Shown here one piece after another: positions 43,916 to 53,248 of a stretch of DNA of 64,000 nucleotides. Both the position numbers and the translations under genes were made by a program. The notes under the pieces are model-generated. The model searched no databases and was not told the origin of the DNA. It saw nothing but the letters and a program-made list of their open reading frames with translations. Within the stretch, counting starts at the first letter, position 1. The number at the start of each line of letters is the position of its first letter. Origin of the DNA: Marinomonas ostreistagni (GTDB taxonomy: Bacteria; Pseudomonadota; Gammaproteobacteria; Pseudomonadales; Marinomonadaceae); contig NZ_JAFEKF010000001.1 in the NCBI RefSeq assembly GCF_016888445.1, positions 806,001 to 870,000 on the forward strand. The letters run 5' to 3'.

Positions 43916-44650
43916 ATGCCTTTAATTTATGAAACACAAGATGATTACGGCGTCATCAGTGTCTTTGACGACGGCAAATATCGCTTACTGTCGTTTGCCC
44001 AAGGTGATGAGCAGAGTCGAATACAGCTCAAAACACCACACGTTTTACAACACGAATACACCCAAGCCATGCTATTAGCCTTAATGGGCAAAACACCAAA
44101 ACGCACCTGTATTTTGGGCCTAGGTGGCGGCGCACTGGTTCACGCCTTAAACCATGCCATCAGCGGCGTTCATATTACGGCGGTAGAGCTACGACCTGAA
44201 ATCATTGAAGTGGCTAAGGAATACTTCCGTTTACCACAAGGCAAACGCTTTGATATCGTCGCCAATGATGCTATCGACTTCATTAAAAATAATAAATCCA
44301 AAAAATTCGATATCCTATTTACGGATCTTTATCAGCACTTTGGTATGGATAAGCGTGTTGCCACAGCAGCCTTTTTAACTGACGCCAAACAGCAACTTAA
44401 AGCAGACGGCATGTTAGTCCTTAATTGCTGGGAAGAGCATCAGTACCAGCATGACCTTAAAGAATCTTTATTAGAGTTATTTTCCCACGTTTACGCCTTA
44501 GACACGGGTTGCGGTAACTGGGTGGTATTTGCCAGTGATCATCACCACGAGATGAATCTCAAGCAGCAAAAAACTGAGTGTGAGCGTCTAAGCCAGACGT
44601 TAGGCTTTGCATTACAGAAGTGGTTATCAAGATTGGAAGAGGTTGTGTAG
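43916..44650 (+). CDS. Spermidine-synthase-like methyltransferase-fold protein
   Basis: A 244-residue protein with the Rossmann methyltransferase fold of the spermidine synthase family: ILGLGGGALVHAL (glycine-rich motif I), VELRPEIIEVAKEYF (acidic cofactor-contact motif), NDAIDFI, and the DILFTDLYQH motif that takes the place of the D-x-x-D gatekeepers. The short N-terminus lacks the full beta-strand tetramer domain of SpeE, so it need not make spermidine. Despite ornithine decarboxylase elsewhere in the window, a polyamine role is only inference. ATG at 43916. It is alone between a terminator and the convergent pgm. Confidence 0.85.
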   Translation: MPLIYETQDDYGVISVFDDGKYRLLSFAQGDEQSRIQLKTPHVLQHEYTQAMLLALMGKTPKRTCILGLGGGALVHALNHAISGVHITAVELRPEIIEVAKEYFRLPQGKRFDIVANDAIDFIKNNKSKKFDILFTDLYQHFGMDKRVATAAFLTDAKQQLKADGMLVLNCWEEHQYQHDLKESLLELFSHVYALDTGCGNWVVFASDHHHEMNLKQQKTECERLSQTLGFALQKWLSRLEEVV

Positions 44651-44676
44651 TGAATGACACTACACAACCCATTGTG

Positions 44677-46311
44677 TTAACTCAGCACGCTGTCGACAAG
44701 CTCGACGGCTTCATTTTCTAAACGCTCCAAATGCGCCTCAGAAACGAAACTCTCTAGATAGATTTTGTAGACATTCTCTGTACCAGATGGGCGCGCGGCA
44801 AACCAGCCGTTTTCGGTCGAGACCTTTAAGCCGCCGATGGCAGCACCATTACCAGGCGCTTGCGTCAGTTTGCTGACGATAGCATCGCCTGCCAGCGTGT
44901 CCGCCTGCACACTCTCAGCGCTTAGCTTGCTTAAAATAGCCTTTTGCTCAGGCGTCGCCGATACATCAATACGCTTGTAGTAGGGCTGACCAAATTTTTG
45001 TGCCTGCTGCTCAGCTAATTGAGCAGGGTTTTTGCCTGTAACCGCAATAATTTCAGCCGCCAACAGCGCCAAAATAAAACCGTCTTTATCAGTTGTCCAG
45101 ACAGTGCCATCTTTACGCAAAAATGATGCCCCTGCACTTTCTTCACCACCAAATGCCAAAGTGCCTTGATAAAGCCCCTCAACATACCATTTGAAACCAA
45201 CGGGCACTTCACACAGAGTTTTACCAAGCGACTCAACAACCCGATCGATCATGCCACTTGAAACCAAGGTTTTGCCATACTGAACGTCTTTTGACCACTG
45301 ACGATGCTGAGCCAAATACTCAATCGCCACCGCCAGATAAGCATTAGGATTCATCAAACCAAAGCCCGGACAAACAATACCATGACGGTCATAATCAGGA
45401 TCGTTACCAACCGCTACATCAAAATCATCCTGTAACGCCAGCAAGTTAGTCATAGCGTACGGTGATGAGCAATCCATACGAATGCGGCCATCTTTATCCA
45501 GTGGCATAAACGCGAACGTCGGATCAACCCGCTCGTTCACAAGCTTTATATCTAACCCATAGCGCTCTGCGATAGGCCGCCAAAAAGCAATCCCCGAGCC
45601 GCCCAGCGGGTCGACACCAATACGCACCTTAGCATCACGAATAGCCTGCATATCGATGACATTCTCTAAGTCATTCACATAATGCGTGACGTAATCAAAT
45701 TCACGTACGAGTGAGCTACTACGCGCCTGCTCTACATCAAGCACCTTAACACCCTGCTCGACATCCTTTAGCAACTCATTGGCACGCTTAGCCACCCAGT
45801 CGGTAATATCTTTATCAGCGGGGCCACCCTTAGGCGGATTGTATTTAATGCCGCCATCTTCTGGCGGATTATGGGAAGGCGTGATGACAATACCATCCGC
45901 TAATTCTTGATGTGCAGCGTTGTGAGTCAAAATCGCATGAGAAATCACAGGCGTCGGCGTGAAGCCATCTCCAGCCTGGATCATTACAGTAACGCCATTC
46001 GCTACCAAGACCTGTAGCGCCGTATTAAATGCCGCTTCTGACAAAGCATGCGTATCTTTACCCAGATACAGAGGTCCCTTAAACCCTTGCTGAGCGCGAT
46101 ACTCGGCGATAGCCTGACAGACAACCTTTATATGATTTTCGTTGAAGCTTTTATTAAAGGCATTGCCACGATGACCAGAAGTGCCAAAGCTGACTTGCTG
46201 CTCAGAGCTCGTAACATCGGGTTTTAAGGAATAGTAGCTCGAAATAAGCTTAGGAATATTAACTAGACAATCGTGTGACGCAAGCTGCCCTGCCTGAGGA
46301 TGAATTGCCAT
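44677..46311 (-). CDS. pgm: Phosphoglucomutase, alpha-D-glucose-specific
   Basis: Interconverts glucose-1- and glucose-6-phosphate, linking glycolysis to nucleotide-sugar and glycogen synthesis. 544 residues, as in E. coli Pgm (546). The active serine is in [11 protein letters not shown], the metal site in [10 protein letters not shown], the sugar-binding loop in GGEESAGAS, and the phosphate-binding loop in [10 protein letters not shown]. The ATG at 46311 is preferred over an upstream extension to 46374, because AAGGAG lies nine bases before it and the start [12 protein letters not shown] is the family one. Unlike the mutase at 14.2-15.6 kb, this gene is intact. Confidence 0.95.
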   Translation of the reverse strand: MAIHPQAGQLASHDCLVNIPKLISSYYSLKPDVTSSEQQVSFGTSGHRGNAFNKSFNENHIKVVCQAIAEYRAQQGFKGPLYLGKDTHALSEAAFNTALQVLVANGVTVMIQAGDGFTPTPVISHAILTHNAAHQELADGIVITPSHNPPEDGGIKYNPPKGGPADKDITDWVAKRANELLKDVEQGVKVLDVEQARSSSLVREFDYVTHYVNDLENVIDMQAIRDAKVRIGVDPLGGSGIAFWRPIAERYGLDIKLVNERVDPTFAFMPLDKDGRIRMDCSSPYAMTNLLALQDDFDVAVGNDPDYDRHGIVCPGFGLMNPNAYLAVAIEYLAQHRQWSKDVQYGKTLVSSGMIDRVVESLGKTLCEVPVGFKWYVEGLYQGTLAFGGEESAGASFLRKDGTVWTTDKDGFILALLAAEIIAVTGKNPAQLAEQQAQKFGQPYYKRIDVSATPEQKAILSKLSAESVQADTLAGDAIVSKLTQAPGNGAAIGGLKVSTENGWFAARPSGTENVYKIYLESFVSEAHLERLENEAVELVDSVLS

Positions 46312-46525
46312 CTGCTGCGGCTCCTTAACGGTAATGAATGCCTTTATAGTCCCGAAAACGATCAGCACTTTCAATGCATATCAGAAGAAAATCAATTATT
46401 TATTACTTTTGGCTAAAATACTGACAATCAAAGCCCTATTACACAAGACTACAAAGTTTGTTCGCACAAACTACCCGCGTTGACTAGACTTCAGCACATG
46501 GAAGCAGTTGTTAGGAGCGTAGGTC

Positions 46526-47668
46526 ATGTTGTCAAAGTCAGCGCTACTATTATCAGGAGGCGGCGCTCGTGGCGCCTATCAAGTAGGTGTTTTACAGGGA
46601 CTTGCCACCATACTTCCTGAGCAAGAAGGACTACCCTTTCCAATTTTATGCGGCACATCTGCTGGCGCACTCAATGCCACCTTGCTTGCCACTCGTGCAC
46701 ACAGCCTGATCTCGGGTGTGAGACTGCTATCACATATTTGGCGACACCTGACTGTTGATCAGATTTATCAAGTCAGCCGCTGGCCGGTCGCCTCCTCCAT
46801 CACACGTAGTCTTGCTAATATCTTTCTCAATCAGCGCCATGGCAAACAGATTTCACTGATGACCAATGAGCCACTCGAGCATTTATTACGGGAGTTTTTA
46901 GATCTCGATACTGTCTCGGTCGCTCTCAACCAAAGACATCTTGAAACGCTAGCCATTACCGCCATTAATTATTCTGACGGCGATTCGACCACGTTTTTTC
47001 AAACTGCCAACCCTGAGATCAAAGCGTGGCATGCTGGCCGTAAGGTAGGCATCAAACAAGCCATCACAATTGAACATTTGCTTGCCTCGAGCGCGATACC
47101 TGGTATCTTTCCGGCAAGTAAGATTGGCGACCATTACTTTGGCGATGGTGCAGTACGCTTGGGCTCAGCCATACAGCCAGCGATACGCCTAGGGGCCGAG
47201 AAACTGATGATTATCGGCGTCAGCGATAATCGACAAGCCATAGACTGGCGTACGACACCTACAGAACAATCCAACGAGCAACCCTCAATCATGCAAGTAC
47301 TAGGGCAACTCTTTAACAGTGCGTTTATCGACTCAGTGGAAGATGATATTGCTAACATTGAAACAATGAACACCCTATTGTCGTTAATCCCCCAAGAGCT
47401 GCGCCCTAATGGTTTTGCATTACGCAAAACGCTTGTTATATCACCCTCTAGAGGGCTGAATGTCATTGCAAACGAGCACTTAGATTCGCTCCCTAAACAC
47501 ATCCAACGATTACTTCGTACCGCAAGCGGCAATCATCCACGCAATGCCTCCTCACCTGCAAGCTACCTACTCTTTACACCAGAATACTGCCAAGCCCTCA
47601 TGGCCTTAGGCTACAAAGATGCCATGTGGCAAAGAGACAAGATCGAAGCGTTTTTTACTGAAGATTGA
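46526..47668 (+). CDS. Patatin-like phospholipase
   Basis: A 380-residue serine-aspartate hydrolase with a patatin domain: the oxyanion motif SGGGARGAYQVG (residues 10-21), the nucleophile elbow CGTSAGALN (Ser45), and the catalytic Asp in FGDGAVRLG. It has no clear signal peptide, so it is probably cytoplasmic or peripheral, acting on phospholipids or acyl esters. The C-terminal half includes an LSLIPQELRPNGF segment of unknown function. AGGAG lies eight bases before the ATG at 46526. Convergent with aceF, sharing a bidirectional terminator. Divergent from pgm. Confidence 0.92.
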   Translation: MLSKSALLLSGGGARGAYQVGVLQGLATILPEQEGLPFPILCGTSAGALNATLLATRAHSLISGVRLLSHIWRHLTVDQIYQVSRWPVASSITRSLANIFLNQRHGKQISLMTNEPLEHLLREFLDLDTVSVALNQRHLETLAITAINYSDGDSTTFFQTANPEIKAWHAGRKVGIKQAITIEHLLASSAIPGIFPASKIGDHYFGDGAVRLGSAIQPAIRLGAEKLMIIGVSDNRQAIDWRTTPTEQSNEQPSIMQVLGQLFNSAFIDSVEDDIANIETMNTLLSLIPQELRPNGFALRKTLVISPSRGLNVIANEHLDSLPKHIQRLLRTASGNHPRNASSPASYLLFTPEYCQALMALGYKDAMWQRDKIEAFFTED

Positions 47669-47680
47669 CTTGCCGCAAAC

Positions 47681-47712
47681 AAAAAAAGGCAGCCCAAAGG
47701 CTGCCTTTTTAA
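47681..47712. terminator. Bidirectional terminator between patatin gene and aceF
   Basis: AAAAAGGCAGCC and GGCTGCCTTTTT pair perfectly around CAAA; A and T runs flank it. It serves both convergent transcripts. Confidence 0.93.
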
Positions 47713-47727
47713 TCTTAACCACTGAAT

Positions 47728-49710
47728 TTACAGGGTTAGACGACGTAGATCGCTTAACAATGCATTCAAGTAGGTCATGAAACGACCTGCATCTGCACCA
47801 TTGACTGCACGGTGATCGTAAGACAAGCACAATGGCAACATAGTGCGTGGCTCAAACTCTTTACCGTTCCAGCGAGGCTCAACATCCGCTTTAGACACAC
47901 CTAAAATACCCACTTCTGGCGTATTTACGATTGGTGTAAAGCCTGTACCACCCATTGCACCAAGGCTAGAGATGGTGAAACAGCCACCTTGCATTTCAGC
48001 AGGTTTAAGCTGCTTATCAAGCGCTTTCTTGATCAGCTCGCCCGCCTCTTTGGCAATTTGAACCACAGATTTTTGGTCCACATCACGCAATACAGGAACA
48101 ACCAAACCAACTGGTGAATCCACAGCGATACCGATGTGTACGTATTTCTTCTGCACGATGCTTTCGCCATCCGCATGAAGCGATACATTGAACGCAGGGT
48201 TCTTAACCAGCGCCATTGCCACCGCTTTGATCATGAACGGAAGTGGTGTCAATTTCACACCTTGTTTTTCCATTTCAGGCTTCAAGCTCTTACGGAACTC
48301 TTCCAGATCCGTGATATCAGCTTTATCAAACTGCGTAACATGCGGCACATTCAACCACGAGCGCGTCATATTGTAAGACGTTAGCTTGTGGATCTTGCTC
48401 ATCTTCTTCACTTCAACTTCACCGAATTGGCTGAAGTCGATTTCAGGAACACGAGGAATGCCAGCACCTTCAGCAACTGGTGCGCTAGCACCTGCAGCTG
48501 GAGCAGACGCAGCTTTTTGTACCGCCGCTTTCACGTAAGCATGTAGATCTTCTTTGGTGATGCGGCCGCGTGGACCTGTAGCACGCACTAGAGAAAGATC
48601 AACACCTAGCTCACGGGCTAGCAAACGTACTGCTGGGCCAGCGTGAACTTTTTTACTTGGCGACGACAAGACTGCACCCTGATCCGCTGGAGCAGATTCT
48701 TTAGCAGCCGCTTGCTTAGGCGCTTCAGATTTTGGTGCCTCTTGCTTCGGTGCTGACTCTTTTTTCGCTGGAGCAGGCGCCGCGGCACCTTCAACTTCAA
48801 GCTCAAGAATCAAAGTACCTTCAGATACTTTGTCACCTTCTTTGATTGATACAGACTTAACCGTACCAGACTTAGGCGCAGGAATGTCCATAGACGCTTT
48901 ATCTGTTTCAAGCACGATCAGAGAATCGCCCTCAGAAACTTTATCGCCTTCAGCCACGCTCACCTCAATAACATCAACGTCTGTCGCGCCACCGATATCC
49001 GGTACGTTAACAGACTCAACGCCACCTGACTGAGCAGGAGCAGACTCTTCTTTTGCTGGAGCCGCCTCTTCTTGCGCAGGCTGTGTTTCTTCTTTGGCTG
49101 CAGGTTCTTCAGCTGACTGCTCTGCACCTTCCGCCATCAAAACAAGAATCTCATCGCCTTCAGAAACGGTATCGCCTTCTTTGATCAAAAGCTTAGATAC
49201 TTTACCTGCTGCTGGCGCTGGGATGTCCATTGAAGCTTTGTCCGTTTCAAGCACGATGATCGAATCACCTTCTTGAACTTCGTCGCCTTCAGCAACACAA
49301 ACTTCAATAACATCAACACCTGTTGCACCACCGATATCTGGCACTGAAACAGTTTGCTCAGCTGTGGCAGCTGCTTTTGCAGGCTTCTCTGCTTTTGATT
49401 CTTCTTGTGCTAGTGCTTCTTCAGCAGGCTCAGCAGAATCTTCTTTCGGTGCTTCTTCGGCTGCTTCGCCACCTTCCACTTCAAGGGTCAAAATATCACT
49501 GCCCTCAGAAACGGTATCACCCTCAGAAACTGAGATTGCAGTCACTTTACCCGCAAGCGGAGACGGCACGTCCATAGACGCTTTGTCTGTTTCTAATACG
49601 ATAATAGATTGGTCGACTTCAATCATGTCGCCAACTTGTACGCTCACCTCGATTACATCGACGTCAGTCGCACCACCAATATCCGGTACTCGAACGATTT
49701 CAGTACTCAC
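47728..49710 (-). CDS. aceF: Pyruvate dehydrogenase E2, dihydrolipoamide acetyltransferase with three lipoyl domains
   Basis: Core of the pyruvate dehydrogenase complex. The 660 residues contain three lipoyl domains with lipoylated lysines at K43, K158 and K271, each in ETDKASMD, separated by Ala/Glu/Pro/Lys-rich flexible linkers; then the E1/E3-binding domain (about 351-387) and the acetyltransferase catalytic core (about 430-660) with the active His in SYDHRAVNGAD (H633). GTG at 49710 is the start, with AAGGAG seven bases upstream. Follows aceE by 85 bases containing a hairpin. No lpd gene follows; a bidirectional terminator does. Confidence 0.97.
   Translation of the reverse strand: MSTEIVRVPDIGGATDVDVIEVSVQVGDMIEVDQSIIVLETDKASMDVPSPLAGKVTAISVSEGDTVSEGSDILTLEVEGGEAAEEAPKEDSAEPAEEALAQEESKAEKPAKAAATAEQTVSVPDIGGATGVDVIEVCVAEGDEVQEGDSIIVLETDKASMDIPAPAAGKVSKLLIKEGDTVSEGDEILVLMAEGAEQSAEEPAAKEETQPAQEEAAPAKEESAPAQSGGVESVNVPDIGGATDVDVIEVSVAEGDKVSEGDSLIVLETDKASMDIPAPKSGTVKSVSIKEGDKVSEGTLILELEVEGAAAPAPAKKESAPKQEAPKSEAPKQAAAKESAPADQGAVLSSPSKKVHAGPAVRLLARELGVDLSLVRATGPRGRITKEDLHAYVKAAVQKAASAPAAGASAPVAEGAGIPRVPEIDFSQFGEVEVKKMSKIHKLTSYNMTRSWLNVPHVTQFDKADITDLEEFRKSLKPEMEKQGVKLTPLPFMIKAVAMALVKNPAFNVSLHADGESIVQKKYVHIGIAVDSPVGLVVPVLRDVDQKSVVQIAKEAGELIKKALDKQLKPAEMQGGCFTISSLGAMGGTGFTPIVNTPEVGILGVSKADVEPRWNGKEFEPRTMLPLCLSYDHRAVNGADAGRFMTYLNALLSDLRRLTL
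48880..49620. repeat. Internal lipoyl-domain repeats of aceF
   Basis: Three tandem domain-coding units recur at a spacing of about 340 bases. The best-conserved blocks are those around the lipoyl-lysine codons (near 48890, 49228 and 49573) and around the domain start (near 48980, 49320, 49665). They are similar but not identical in DNA, which is normal for gene-internal domain duplication. Confidence 0.8.
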
Positions 49711-49752
49711 GGAAATCTCCTTTGTCGTAAAGACGCATCAAACTTTAACTCG

Positions 49753-49777
49753 CTGAGTCGGCTTGTGGCCGACTCAG
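49753..49777 (-). promoter_or_regulatory. Intercistronic hairpin between aceE and aceF
   Basis: CTGAGTCGGC (49753-49762) and GCCGACTCAG (49768-49777) form ten perfect pairs with a five-base loop. It lies between the aceE stop and the aceF ribosome site on the minus strand. With no T run after it, it is likely an mRNA stability or partial-termination element. Confidence 0.55.
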
Positions 49778-49795
49778 ACCCGATTAATCCGTTGT

Positions 49796-52462
49796 TTATA
49801 CGGTAACTGGGTTTGGCTTGTTAGGATCTAGGCCAAATTTACTGATTGCTTCAGCGACAACGTCAGCTTTCACTTTGCCGTCTTTCGCTAGTGCACTCAA
49901 TGCAGACACAACAACCCAGTAGCGGTTCACTTCGAAGAAGTGACGTAGCTTCTCACGCGTATCACTGCGACCGAAGCCATCAGTACCCAACACATTGTAG
50001 GTGTTGTTTACGAATGGACGGATCTGATCCGCGTAAAGTTTGATGTGGTCAGTCGAAGCGATAACAGGACCTTTATCACCTAGACACTGCTCTACGTATG
50101 ATAGACGCTGATCTTCAGTTGGGTGAAGCATGTTCCAACGCGCTGCATCCAAACCTTCACGACGCAATTCGTTGAACGACGTCACACTCCAAACATCAGA
50201 GCTGATACCGTACTCTTCGCTTAGGATCTCAGCAGCGGCTTCTACTTCACGCAGAATCACACCCGCACCAAGAAGCTGGACAGTTTCTTTATTGCCCTTC
50301 TTCTCTACAGACTTAAGCTTGTACATACCTTTCAGAATGCCTTCTTCGACACCTTCTGGCATGTCTGGGTGCTCGTAGTTTTCGTTCATTACCGTTAGGT
50401 AGTAGAAAACACTCTCGCGCTCTTGGTACATGCGACGTAGGCCGTCTTGTACAATCACTGCTACTTCGTATGAGTAAGTAGGATCGTAAGACACACAGTT
50501 CGGGATCGTACCCGCAAGAATATGCGAGTGACCATCTTCGTGCTGTAGACCTTCACCGTTTAGCGTTGTACGACCCGCTGTCGCACCCAATAGGAAACCA
50601 CGTGCTTGTGAGTCACCTGCCGCCCATGCCAAGTCACCAATACGTTGGAAACCGAACATTGAGTAGTAGATGTACACAGGGATCATTGGGTAGTTGCTGT
50701 TACTGTAAGAAGTCGCCAGCGCCAACCAAGCAGACATCGCACCCGCTTCGTTAATACCTTCCTGTAGAATCTGACCTTTCTCAGACTCTTTGTAGAACAT
50801 AACTTGCTGGTGGTCATGCGGTGTGTAACGCTGACCTTCAGAAGAGTAGATACCCAACTGACGGAACATACCTTCCATACCAAACGTACGCGCCTCATCG
50901 GCTACGATTGGTACCACACGCTCACCAATGCCTTTATGCTTAACCATGTTGTTCAAACAACGAACGAATGCCATCGTTGATGAAATTTCACGGCCATTAG
51001 TGCCTTTAAGCTGAGCTTTGAAGTCTTCCAGTGATGGCACATCAAGTGCTTCACAGTCCTTACGGCGCACTGGGAAGTCACCATGAAGTGCTTCACGACG
51101 TGAGCGCAAGTACTTCATCTCTGGGCTGTCTTCCGCTGGGCGGTAGTAAGGCAGATCTTTCAGATCTTCATCGTTGATCGGGATGCCAAACTTGTCACGG
51201 AATTGAGCCAATGACTCTTCATCCAGTTTCTTAGTTTGGTGGGCAGTGTTCTGAGCTTCAGCCGCTTTGAACATGCCGTAACCCTTAACGGTTTGCGCTA
51301 GGATAACCGTCGGCTGGCCTTTGTGAGACGTTGCCTCAGCGTATGCTGCGTAAACTTTGTATGGGTCGTGGCCACCGCGGTTCAGATTCATGATGTCGTC
51401 ATCAGATAAATCTTTCACCATCTCTAGTAGTTCTGGGTACTTACCAAAGAAATGCTCGCGCGTGTAAGCGCCGCCGTTGGCCTTGTAGTTTTGCAACTCA
51501 CCGTCACAAACCTCGTCCATACGTTTTTGCAGCAGACCTTTATCGTCTTTTTCAAACAGTGGATCCCAGTGACGTCCCCAAAGACATTTCACTACGTTCC
51601 AACCAGCGCCGCGGAATACGCCTTCAAGCTCTTGAACAATCTTGCTGTTACCACGTACAGGACCATCAAGACGCTGTAGGTTACAGTTAATCACGAAGAT
51701 TAGGTTATCAAGCTTTTCACGGCCAGCTAGGGCAATCGCACCTAGAGATTCTGGCTCATCACACTCACCATCACCTAAGAAAGCCCAAACCTTACGATCG
51801 CCTTGATTCACAAGACCTCGGCTGTCTTGGTATTTCATTACGTGCGCTTGGTAAATTGCTTGTAGCGGGCCAAGACCCATCGATACCGTTGGGAACTGCC
51901 AGTATTCAGGCATCAACCAAGGGTGTGGGTAAGAAGACAAACCATTGCCATCCACTTCACGACGGAAGTTGTCCATTTGCTCTTCGGTTAAACGACCTTC
52001 GATGAATGAACGTGCGTAAATACCTGGAGAGATATGGCCTTGGAAGAACACCATGTCGGCTTCTTGTGTTTCGCTAGCACCACGGAAGAAGTGGTTGAAC
52101 GCGATGTCGTACAAAGTTGCTGCAGATGAGAAACTTGTAATGTGGCCACCTAAAGTAGAATCTTCACGGTTAGCCTTCATTACCATTGCCAATGCGTTCC
52201 AACGAATAATAGAACGGATACGGCGCTCCATAAACAAATCACCAGGTAGTGGCTTTTCGTTTTGAGGTGCAATCGTATTACGGTATGGCGTTGTAATAGA
52301 AGCTGGCATTGGAGTGCCGGCTTTTACAGCTTCTTTGCTTAAACGATCCAGAATGTACTGGGCACGTTCAGGACCTTCTTCTCGAAGGACAGACTCGAGC
52401 GCATCGACCCACTCTTTTGTTTCAGTTGGATCGATATCTTCGAGGATATGCTGCTCCGTCAT
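49796..52462 (-). CDS. aceE: Pyruvate dehydrogenase E1 component, homodimeric
   Basis: Thiamine diphosphate enzyme decarboxylating pyruvate and acetylating the lipoyl arms of AceF. The 888 residues match E. coli AceE (887). Recognisable blocks: FFQGHISPGIYARSF, LGDGECDEPESLGAI with the thiamine-diphosphate GDG motif, INCNLQRLDGPVRGN, VPIVADEARTFGMEGMFRQ and the GRTTLNGEGLQHEDGHSH loop with catalytic histidines. ATG at 52462. Upstream lies a gap of about 790 bases, unusually long for this genome, shared with the divergent nadC; PdhR-type regulation is expected but no clear site is seen. Confidence 0.97.
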   Translation of the reverse strand: MTEQHILEDIDPTETKEWVDALESVLREEGPERAQYILDRLSKEAVKAGTPMPASITTPYRNTIAPQNEKPLPGDLFMERRIRSIIRWNALAMVMKANREDSTLGGHITSFSSAATLYDIAFNHFFRGASETQEADMVFFQGHISPGIYARSFIEGRLTEEQMDNFRREVDGNGLSSYPHPWLMPEYWQFPTVSMGLGPLQAIYQAHVMKYQDSRGLVNQGDRKVWAFLGDGECDEPESLGAIALAGREKLDNLIFVINCNLQRLDGPVRGNSKIVQELEGVFRGAGWNVVKCLWGRHWDPLFEKDDKGLLQKRMDEVCDGELQNYKANGGAYTREHFFGKYPELLEMVKDLSDDDIMNLNRGGHDPYKVYAAYAEATSHKGQPTVILAQTVKGYGMFKAAEAQNTAHQTKKLDEESLAQFRDKFGIPINDEDLKDLPYYRPAEDSPEMKYLRSRREALHGDFPVRRKDCEALDVPSLEDFKAQLKGTNGREISSTMAFVRCLNNMVKHKGIGERVVPIVADEARTFGMEGMFRQLGIYSSEGQRYTPHDHQQVMFYKESEKGQILQEGINEAGAMSAWLALATSYSNSNYPMIPVYIYYSMFGFQRIGDLAWAAGDSQARGFLLGATAGRTTLNGEGLQHEDGHSHILAGTIPNCVSYDPTYSYEVAVIVQDGLRRMYQERESVFYYLTVMNENYEHPDMPEGVEEGILKGMYKLKSVEKKGNKETVQLLGAGVILREVEAAAEILSEEYGISSDVWSVTSFNELRREGLDAARWNMLHPTEDQRLSYVEQCLGDKGPVIASTDHIKLYADQIRPFVNNTYNVLGTDGFGRSDTREKLRHFFEVNRYWVVVSALSALAKDGKVKADVVAEAISKFGLDPNKPNPVTV

Positions 52463-53126
52463 AGTGTTTATAACCCCCGCTATAAGAACAGATCTTCAAA
52501 CTTATGGGCTCTGTTTGGTTGTTGGAAACCCATAAGCAGTTTAAACAGGCTCGTTGGATCAGGTTGGTAACCTTCCAGCCGGTAACTACATAAATAAGCC
52601 TCGCCTTATCTCTGGCGACTTATTGTATGTAAGCTTGACGATAAATAAGCTTGTTATTTGAGTTAGATACTTATGCCGTCTTCACCGACCACCTATCATC
52701 TTAGGTAAGCCTATTCCGTATATAAAGTTTGATTAACAAACCTTTTGCCACCCTGATCTCTGCACACTGTTTTGCAGTGCAGAAGGTCAAAGCCAGCACT
52801 AACTGGTGTCACGTAAAACACTCAAGTAAAGCTGATGAATACTCGAGTTGGCATGCTTTCCATGGCTCGAATAGCGCGTCTATTGCGCTTCGTTGTGACC
52901 ATTATTCCCGTGAGTTGGTACAAAATTCGCGGCTAAGATTACCATCTAATCTGATAAAGGCATAGCCACAAAGCACAAGTTACTGGCTATGAGTCGTTTA
53001 AAAAGGACTCAAAGTGATTGTTTTTTGAGCAAATTCACCATTTTCATACAGTACCAACTGGACATCTTAGTGTATTTAAATCTCATTATTTAGCAAACAA
53101 ATAGCTACCATAAGCGTAAATTATTA

Positions 53127-53138
53127 TGATTACGATCA
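53127..53138. promoter_or_regulatory. Possible FNR/Anr-like site upstream of nadC-ackA-pta
   Basis: TGATTACGATCA fits the core TGAT-N4-ATCA but lacks the outer T and A of the TTGAT-N4-ATCAA consensus. It lies about 80 bases before the expected transcription start, so is plausible as a distal site for the anaerobic control of acetate genes. Tentative. Confidence 0.3.
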
Positions 53139-53176
53139 CGGCCGCTTTATCAAATGTTACAAAAACCATTTCGAAA

Positions 53177-53205
53177 CTGACTAAAGCCCAGTTACTCGCT
53201 ACAAT
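53177..53205 (+). promoter_or_regulatory. Putative sigma-70 promoter of nadC-ackA-pta
   Basis: CTGACT (53177-53182) and TACAAT (53200-53205) are separated by exactly 17 bases; start would be near 53212, giving a leader of about 37 bases before the nadC ATG at 53249. Confidence 0.5.
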
Positions 53206-53248
53206 GACGTAGCTTTTTTACAACCGCTGATAGAATTTGGATGACATC

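Larger units (their letters stand above)
52463..53248. other. Long divergent intergenic region between aceE and nadC
   Basis: About 790 bases, the largest gene-free stretch here. It contains a GGTTGGTAACC near-palindrome near 52564, an AAATAA/TTATTT hairpin near 52640, a bulged hairpin TCTGCA-CA-CTG/CAG-TGCAGA at 52758-52782, a TGAT-N4-ATCA core at 53127-53138, and the putative nadC promoter at 53177-53205. A short frame at 52729-52965 has no recognisable features. A small RNA or leader could be present; nothing proves it. Confidence 0.5.

Noticed and set aside
49364-49756. A 130-residue plus-strand frame opposite aceF
   Set aside because: It is antisense to the lipoyl domains, and its Ser/Thr-rich repeats are simply the complement of the Glu/Ala repeat codons.
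52555-52580. A PdhR operator before aceE
   Set aside because: GGTTGGTAACC resembles half of a TTGGT-N3-ACCAA site but does not match the full pattern.
52729-52965. A 78-residue frame in the aceE-nadC gap
   Set aside because: It has no ribosome site, no recognisable motif and unusual composition for a protein; likely chance.
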